Source: Competibacteraceae bacterium UBA6584
Lineage (GTDB): Bacteria > Pseudomonadota > Gammaproteobacteria > Competibacterales > Competibacteraceae
Assembly (NCBI GenBank): GCA_002433805.1
Contig: DJIW01000096.1
Location: forward strand, 1 to 18,475
Length of the DNA stretch: 18,475 nt
Direction of reading: 5' to 3'
Position 1 is the first letter of the stretch, and each line of letters starts with the position of its first letter. The position numbers were made by a program, and so were the translations under genes. Shown piece after piece: positions 13,621 to 18,475 of this stretch. Below the pieces are notes generated by a model. That model ran no database searches, had not been told where the DNA came from, and saw only the letters and a program-made list of their open reading frames with translations.

Positions 13621-14670
13621 ATGATCAAGGTAGGGTTGATCGGTTATGGCATGGCCGGGCGGGTGTTTCACGCGCCGGTGATCGCGGCCGTTCCCGGCTT
13701 GCAACTGACCAAGGTGGTCGAACGTCGCGGCGAGACCGCGCGCGAACGCTATCCTTGGATCGAAATCGTCAAGGACGCGGCCGCCGTGTGCGAGGACGGT
13801 GAGATCGATCTGATGGTGATCGCCACGCCGACCGCCTCGCATTTTGAGCTGGCCGAACAAGCCTTGTTAGCCGGCAAACATGTCGTGGTGGACAAACCGT
13901 TTACCGTCAGTTCGGGCCAAGCCCGGCAATTGATCGATCTCGCCCGAACGCAAAACCGGCTCCTCAGCGTTTTTCAAAACCGGCGGTGGGACGGCGATTT
14001 TCAGACGGTCGTTCAAATAGTGCGCCAGGGTGTGTTGGGGCGACTGGTGGAGTATGAGAGCCATTTTGACCGCTTTAGAAACACCTTCAGCCCGCAACGG
14101 GCTTGGCGGGAAGAGAGCGGTCCGGGCAGTGGGATTTTGTTTGATCTGGGCTCGCATTTGATCGATCAGGCCCAAGTTCTGTTCGGATTGCCGCAAAGGC
14201 TGACCGCCGATATCCGAAGCCAGCGGCAGGCGGACAAGGCCGACGACCAGTTCGAGTTGGTCCTGCATTACGACGCGCTCAAGGTCACTTTGAAAGCCGC
14301 TCTGCTGGCGCGGGAGCCGGGACCGCGCTTCGTCTTGCACGGGACCGAGGGTTCGTTCGTCAAATACGGCGTCGACCCGCAAGAAGACGCCCTCAAGCGC
14401 GGGATTTCTCCGGGCGCGGCGGAGTGGGGCGCGGAGCCGGAAACCCACTGGGGAATCCTGAACACCCAAATCGGCGGCTTGCACGTTCGCGGCAAGGTGG
14501 AGACCGTCGCCGGCGATTATCGGGCTTACTATGCCAACATCCAGCAAGCCATCGCCGGACAAGCGGCGTTGACCGTCACCCCGGAACAGGCGCAAAACAC
14601 CATCCGCCTCATCGAATTGGCCCGCCAAAGCCATGCGGAGCAGCGGACGGTCGCTTTTTCCCGAGGATAA
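13621..14670 (+). CDS. Gfo/Idh/MocA family NAD(P)-dependent oxidoreductase
   Basis: 349 residues, the usual size. The N-terminal Rossmann domain has GLIGYGMAGRVFHAPVI (5-21) and IATPTASHFELAEQAL. The catalytic-site motif is VVVDKPFT with K92, and the C-terminal domain has SGILFDLGSHLIDQA with D175 and H179 in the place of the usual active-site pair. It is close in pattern to E. coli YdgJ (from memory). Members oxidise or reduce sugars and inositols, and the substrate here is unknown. It is divergent from ugd across 263 bp, so a role in sugar-nucleotide or glycan metabolism is possible but not shown. A GGAG lies 14 bases before the ATG, rather far. The 263-bp gap holds the ugd promoter; I see no clear promoter for this gene and no recognisable small gene. 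Confidence 0.92.
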   Translation: MIKVGLIGYGMAGRVFHAPVIAAVPGLQLTKVVERRGETARERYPWIEIVKDAAAVCEDGEIDLMVIATPTASHFELAEQALLAGKHVVVDKPFTVSSGQARQLIDLARTQNRLLSVFQNRRWDGDFQTVVQIVRQGVLGRLVEYESHFDRFRNTFSPQRAWREESGPGSGILFDLGSHLIDQAQVLFGLPQRLTADIRSQRQADKADDQFELVLHYDALKVTLKAALLAREPGPRFVLHGTEGSFVKYGVDPQEDALKRGISPGAAEWGAEPETHWGILNTQIGGLHVRGKVETVAGDYRAYYANIQQAIAGQAALTVTPEQAQNTIRLIELARQSHAEQRTVAFSRG

Positions 14671-14694
14671 AGCGCGCCGACGCCTGAATAGATC

Positions 14695-14746
14695 TTCGCC
14701 TATCCCACGCTTCGAGCTGACAGCCTGTCGGCGAAGGCCGGTCAGC
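14695..14746. repeat. Nested inverted repeats directly upstream of uvrD
   Basis: Three mutually overlapping dyads lie in 52 bases: TTCGCC (14695-14700) with GGCGAA (14730-14735); GACAGCCTGTC (14719-14729), a palindrome around one base; and GCTGAC (14716-14721) with GTCAGC (14741-14746), extended inward by GCC with GGC. No T-tract follows. The set ends 12 bases before the uvrD -10 box. Confidence 0.5.
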
Positions 14747-14757
14747 GGAGATGATTC

Positions 14758-14766
14758 TGGTAGAAT
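14758..14766 (+). promoter_or_regulatory. Extended -10 promoter of uvrD
   Basis: TGG followed by TAGAAT (14761-14766) is an extended -10 element with five of six hexamer matches. The -35 position has no good match, which is normal for extended -10 promoters. The expected start, about 14773, is only two bases before the preferred uvrD ATG. Confidence 0.45.
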
Positions 14767-14774
14767 CGCCCGCC

Positions 14775-16964
14775 ATGGACGTTTCCTGGATTCTCGACAA
14801 TCTCAACGAACCCCAACGCGCGGCGGTGACCGCGCCGGTGGGATTTTTGCGGGTGCTGGCCGGCGCGGGCAGCGGTAAGACCCGCGTGCTGACCCGGCGC
14901 ATCGCGTGGTTGCTGACGGTGGAAAACGCCTCGCCGTGGTCGATCCTGGCGGTGACCTTCACCAACAAGGCCGCCGCCGAAATGCGCGGCCGGGTCGAGG
15001 CGATGCTGGATCAGCCCATCGGCGGATTGTGGATCGGCACCTTTCACGGCATCGCCCACCGCCTGTTGCGCCAGCACTGGCAAGAAGCCCGCTTGCCGCG
15101 CGCCTTTCAGATTCTCGACAGCGACGATCAAACCCGGCTGCTGAAACGGGTGCTGCGCGGCTTGAATCTGGATGAAAAGAAATGGCCGCCGCAACAAGCG
15201 GCCGGTTTCATCAACCGCTGCAAGGACGAAAGCCAGCGCCCCGCCGATCTCGCCGACGACCAAGACCCGGTCAAGCGCCAATACCAACGCATCTACACGC
15301 TTTACCAGCAGGAATGCGAGCGCGGCGGCTTGGTGGATTTCGGCGAATTGCTGTTGCGAACGTACGAACTTTGGCGCGACGATCCGGAATTGCTGGCGCA
15401 TTACCGAGAGCGATTCCAGCACGTGCTGGTGGATGAATTTCAGGACACCAACACTATCCAGTACAACTGGGTGCGGTTGTTGGGCGGCGGTCGGAGCAGC
15501 GTATTTATCGTCGGCGACGACGACCAATGCGTCTACGGGTGGCGCGGTTCCAAGGTCGAAAACATCCAGCGCTTCGCCGACGATTTCCCCGGCGCGCAAA
15601 CCGTGCGACTGGAGCAAAACTACCGCTCCACCCACAACATCCTCAAGGCCGCGAACGCCTTGATCGCCCATAACGCCGGGCGCTTGGGCAAGAATCTGTG
15701 GACCGCCGACGGCGACGGCGAGCCGATTCAGGTCTACAACGCTCACAACGAAGTGGACGAAGCGCGGTTCGTAATCGAGCGCATCCGCCAGTGGGTGGAC
15801 CGGGGCGGACAGCGCCGCGACGCGGCGATTTTATACCGCTCCAACGCGCAATCGCGCTTGTTCGAGGAAACCCTGATCGGCATGGCGATCCCGTATCGGA
15901 TTTACGGCGGCTTACGCTTTTTCGAGCGCGCCGAGATCAAGGACGCGCTGGCTTATCTCCGGTTGCTCGCCAACCGCGACGACGATCCCTCATTCGAGCG
16001 GGCCGTCAACATGCCCCCGCGCGGGATCGGCGAGCGGACGCTCGATCAGCTGCGGGAAACGGCGCGCGCGCGCGGCGTGTCGCTCTGGCAAGCCGCCTTG
16101 CACCGCTTGGCGGAAAATGAATTCAACGGGCGGGCCGCCAATGCCGTGCGCGGTTTTTTGAATCTGATCGAGGATTTGGATCGTGAAAGCAGCGGTTGGC
16201 CGCTGCCCGCGCGAGTCGAACGCGCCGTCGTCGGCAGCGGTCTGCTGGCGATGTACGAACAATCCAAAGCCGATAAGGGCGAAATGCGGGCGGAGAATCT
16301 GGAGGAGCTGATCAACGCCAGCGGCGATTTCATCGCCAACACCGATCCGGTCACGGTCGGCGCGGACCCGACCGAACCCGACTGGCTGAACGCCTTCCTC
16401 GCTCACGCCGCGCTGGAATCCGGTCAAGGCCAAGGGTCGGCCAGCGATGATTGCGTGCAGCTGATGACGCTGCACATGGCCAAGGGTTTGGAGTTTCCGG
16501 TGGTGTTTCTGGTCGGGCTGGAGGAAGGACTGTTTCCGCACGGCCGTTCGGTGGGCGAGGCGCGGCAGTTGGAAGAAGAGCGGCGTCTGGCCTACGTCGG
16601 CGTCACCCGCGCCCGGCAACAGTTGTATTTGAGCTATGCGGAACAGCGCGCCTGGTACGGCCAGGACAATTATCCGTCGCCCTCGCGCTTCATCAGCGAA
16701 ATTCCCGCCGAGCTGGTCAGCGAGGTCCGCGCGCGGGCCAAGCGCTCCTTCGGTTCGCCGCCGCCGGTTCGACCGCGGGCCGCGCCGTCCGGTCCGGCGG
16801 GCGGCTTGCAACCCCGGCAGCGCGTGCGCCACCCGCAATTCGGCGACGGCGTGGTGCTGGAGGTCGAAGGCGCGGGCTATCACGCGCGGGCGCGGGTGGA
16901 TTTTCCGAAAGCGGGCGGCTCCAAATGGTTGGTGCTCGCCTACGCCAAGTTGGAAACGCTCTAA
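14775..16964 (+). CDS. uvrD: DNA helicase II (UvrD)
   Basis: 729 residues from the ATG at 14775 (MDVSWILDNLNEPQRAAV), matching the family start; an ATG at 14751 would add eight residues but overlaps the -10 box and has no room for a Shine-Dalgarno. It is a superfamily 1A 3'-5' helicase. Motifs: Q-motif LNEPQRAAV, Walker A AGAGSGKT (29-36), Ia AVTFTNKAAAEM, Walker B VDEFQD (219-224), motif III GDDDQCVYGWRGS (247-259), motif IV LEQNYRST, motif V TLHMAKGLEFPVVFLVG, motif VI YVGVTRARQQL. A disordered linker (PPPVRPRAAPSG) and a C-terminal Tudor-like segment (QRVRHPQFGDGVVLEVEG) follow, as in UvrD and PcrA, where the latter contacts RNA polymerase. It unwinds nicked DNA in nucleotide excision and mismatch repair. 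Rep is the alternative, but the C-terminal segment favours UvrD. No Shine-Dalgarno precedes the ATG. Confidence 0.96.
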   Translation: MDVSWILDNLNEPQRAAVTAPVGFLRVLAGAGSGKTRVLTRRIAWLLTVENASPWSILAVTFTNKAAAEMRGRVEAMLDQPIGGLWIGTFHGIAHRLLRQHWQEARLPRAFQILDSDDQTRLLKRVLRGLNLDEKKWPPQQAAGFINRCKDESQRPADLADDQDPVKRQYQRIYTLYQQECERGGLVDFGELLLRTYELWRDDPELLAHYRERFQHVLVDEFQDTNTIQYNWVRLLGGGRSSVFIVGDDDQCVYGWRGSKVENIQRFADDFPGAQTVRLEQNYRSTHNILKAANALIAHNAGRLGKNLWTADGDGEPIQVYNAHNEVDEARFVIERIRQWVDRGGQRRDAAILYRSNAQSRLFEETLIGMAIPYRIYGGLRFFERAEIKDALAYLRLLANRDDDPSFERAVNMPPRGIGERTLDQLRETARARGVSLWQAALHRLAENEFNGRAANAVRGFLNLIEDLDRESSGWPLPARVERAVVGSGLLAMYEQSKADKGEMRAENLEELINASGDFIANTDPVTVGADPTEPDWLNAFLAHAALESGQGQGSASDDCVQLMTLHMAKGLEFPVVFLVGLEEGLFPHGRSVGEARQLEEERRLAYVGVTRARQQLYLSYAEQRAWYGQDNYPSPSRFISEIPAELVSEVRARAKRSFGSPPPVRPRAAPSGPAGGLQPRQRVRHPQFGDGVVLEVEGAGYHARARVDFPKAGGSKWLVLAYAKLETL

Positions 16965-17044
16965 TCTTGAAGCGCTGTTGCTCCGCTTGCGGCGGCAAAT
17001 GAAATTATTTTGATGCAATATCTGGGCGGCTGTCTGATAATAAG

Positions 17045-17085
17045 AAACAGTTATTGATCCCTTATTAAAGAGCCAATACTGGTTT
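17045..17085. repeat. Imperfect inverted repeat upstream of the secretion ATPase gene
   Basis: Pairs are AAAC-AGT-ATTG (17045-17056, one bulge) with CAAT-ACT-GTTT (17074-17085, one bulge): 11 pairs with two single-base bulges and a 17-base AT-rich loop. It sits in the unusually AT-rich 174-bp gap after uvrD. It overlaps a weak sigma-70-like pair, TTGATC (17054-17059) and TACTGG (17077-17082), so it may be an operator. No T-tract adjoins it on the plus strand. Confidence 0.4.
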
Positions 17086-17138
17086 TAACGTCTCTTTATA
17101 AAAGCATTCAACTGTTTCCACGATAGAAGACCTCCCAG

Positions 17139-18475
17139 ATGAGTTCGCCTAATCCACTTAGCCCCACCGTGCGCCCGTTTCCCAAGATCGCCGGTTCCGG
17201 CCCCAGTTCGCCCTCGAAGCCGCGCATGCCCGAACACCGCTTGACGGTCAAGGAAGTACTGGATGATTTAGTCGCCGATGGCTGGGTGGCCAAGGCAGAC
17301 GCCGACTTGGCGTTGGCCGGTTCCAAGCTGGAACGCGGCGAACTGCATCCGCTGGTGGTGATCGCCAACAAAAAACTGCACCAACTCCAGCCGCCGCATC
17401 AAATTCTCAGTTTGGAAGCGCTCACGGAATGGCTGGCGAACAAGGTCGGATTGCCTTACCTGCGCATCGATCCGCTCAAGCTCGACATCGCGGCGGTCGA
17501 ACGCTTGTTGCCGTTCATTTCCTTCGAATACGCCGCCCGTTACCAGATTTTGCCGGTCGCGGCGGACGATGCCCGCGTGGTGTTCGCCACCACCGAACCT
17601 TGGCTGAGCGACTGGCAAACCGTGTTGGGCCAGACGTTGAGGCGCAACATCGAGCGGGTGATCGCCAATCCGCTGGATGTCAACCGCTACCAGATGGAAT
17701 TCTACGGCGTGTCGCGCTCGGTGCGCGGCGCGCTCAAGGGAACGGCGGAACCGGCGTCCGGCATTCTCAATTTCGAGCAGTTGCTGGAATTGGGCCGCCG
17801 CGGCGAATTGAGCGCCGACGAACGGCCGATCGTCCAGATCGTGGATTGGCTGCTGCAATACGCCTTCTCCCAGCGCGCCAGCGACATCCATCTGGAGCCG
17901 CGCCGCGAGCAAGGCAATATCCGGTTTCGCATCGACGGCGTGTTGAACGCGATCTATCAATTGCCGCCGGCGGTGATGTCCGCCGTCACCAGCCGCATCA
18001 AAATTCTGGGCCGGATGGATGTAGCCGAAAAGCGCCGGCCCCAAGACGGTCGGATCAAAACCCGGACCCCGGCCGGGCGCGAGATCGAGCTGCGTCTGTC
18101 CACCATGCCGACCGCCTTCGGCGAAAAATGCGTGCTGCGCATTTTCGATCCGGACACCGTGACCAAGAGCTTCGGCCAACTCGGTTTCGCCCCCGCCGAG
18201 GAGGCGGCCTGGAAGGAGATGATCGCCCGCCCGCACGGCATCGTGTTGGTGACGGGGCCGACCGGTTCCGGCAAGACCACCACGCTGTACACCACGCTCA
18301 AGCAACTGGCGTCGCCGGAGGTCAACGTCTGCACGGTCGAAGACCCCATCGAAATGATCTCCCCGGAACTGAACCAGATGCAGGTGCAGCCGGGCATCGA
18401 ACTCACCTTCGCCCACGGCATCCGCACCCTGTTGCGCCAGGACCCCGACATCATCATGGTCGGCGAAATCCGCGA
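17139..18475 (+). CDS. GspE/PilB family secretion or type IV pilus ATPase, N-terminal 445 residues (cut by window edge)
   Basis: The frame is open from the ATG at 17139 to the right edge. It starts with about 30 Pro/Ser-rich residues, then an MshEN/GspE N-terminal domain (about 33-190, with LTVKEVLDDLVADGWV and LLPFISFEYAARYQILPV). The hexameric ATPase core follows: ASDIHLEP (247-254, start of the Asp box), RFRIDGVL, KRRPQDGRI, Walker A GPTGSGKT (373-380), VEDPIE, and Walker B DPDIIMVGEIR (435-445). Such cytoplasmic ATPases drive pseudopilus or pilus assembly at the inner membrane. Which system it serves cannot be decided: the zinc-binding Cys cluster that helps identify GspE lies beyond the edge, and no gsp or pil partner is in view. 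A weak GAAGA lies eight bases before the ATG; an in-frame ATG at 17226 (residue 30), just before the first domain, is a possible alternative start. Confidence 0.9.
   Translation, partial: MSSPNPLSPTVRPFPKIAGSGPSSPSKPRMPEHRLTVKEVLDDLVADGWVAKADADLALAGSKLERGELHPLVVIANKKLHQLQPPHQILSLEALTEWLANKVGLPYLRIDPLKLDIAAVERLLPFISFEYAARYQILPVAADDARVVFATTEPWLSDWQTVLGQTLRRNIERVIANPLDVNRYQMEFYGVSRSVRGALKGTAEPASGILNFEQLLELGRRGELSADERPIVQIVDWLLQYAFSQRASDIHLEPRREQGNIRFRIDGVLNAIYQLPPAVMSAVTSRIKILGRMDVAEKRRPQDGRIKTRTPAGREIELRLSTMPTAFGEKCVLRIFDPDTVTKSFGQLGFAPAEEAAWKEMIARPHGIVLVTGPTGSGKTTTLYTTLKQLASPEVNVCTVEDPIEMISPELNQMQVQPGIELTFAHGIRTLLRQDPDIIMVGEIR

Noticed and set aside
14695..14775. A LexA (SOS) box before uvrD
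   Set aside because: No CTGT-N8-ACAG sequence is present. The GACAGCCTGTC palindrome has the half-sites in the wrong order.
16978..16998. Hairpin TTGC..CCG / CGG..GCAA after uvrD as its terminator
   Set aside because: Short, with an internal loop, and the T-rich run (ATTATTTT) starts several bases after the stem; too weak to list.

Overview
The window is a GC-rich stretch of an ordinary bacterial chromosome. Gene content and order point to a gammaproteobacterium: an rpsU-yqeY-dnaG-rpoD block with tsaD divergent from it, murJ divergent from rpsT, a proteobacterial-length RpoD, and a tRNA-Ile2 just downstream of rpoD as in E. coli. I cannot name the genus from sequence alone. No transposase, integrase, CRISPR array or phage gene is visible. 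Genes are densely packed and no gap exceeds 300 bp.

Layout. Positions 1-1212 (-) hold the N-terminal 404 residues of a cobalamin-binding radical SAM enzyme, cut by the left edge, with its own promoter and a strong inverted repeat upstream. Positions 1311-2846 (-) are murJ, the lipid II flippase. It is divergent from rpsT at 3025-3291 (+), which starts at TTG; both have recognisable sigma-70 promoters in the gap. From 8043 down to 3371 on the minus strand runs the macromolecular synthesis block: rpsU, yqeY, dnaG, rpoD, tRNA-Ile2(CAT) and an intrinsic terminator. It serves translation start-up, replication priming and transcription initiation. tsaD (+), for tRNA t6A synthesis, is divergent from rpsU.

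From 13357 down to 9219 (-) lies a three-gene sugar-nucleotide operon, ugd-manC-manB, with an ATGA overlap and a 33-bp gap. It supplies UDP-glucuronate and GDP-mannose, presumably for an acidic exopolysaccharide or surface glycan. Its promoter (-35 CTGACA, 17-bp spacer, -10 TATAAA) is the best in the window. Divergent from it (+) come a Gfo/Idh/MocA-family oxidoreductase, then uvrD (repair helicase), then a GspE/PilB-type secretion or pilus ATPase cut by the right edge.

I found no convincing undescribed multi-gene system. The points most worth a second look are the radical SAM gene with its inverted repeat, the non-coding architecture upstream of uvrD and gspE, a possible heat-shock promoter before rpoD, and the terminator hairpin after the tRNA. 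All promoter calls are by eye against consensus.
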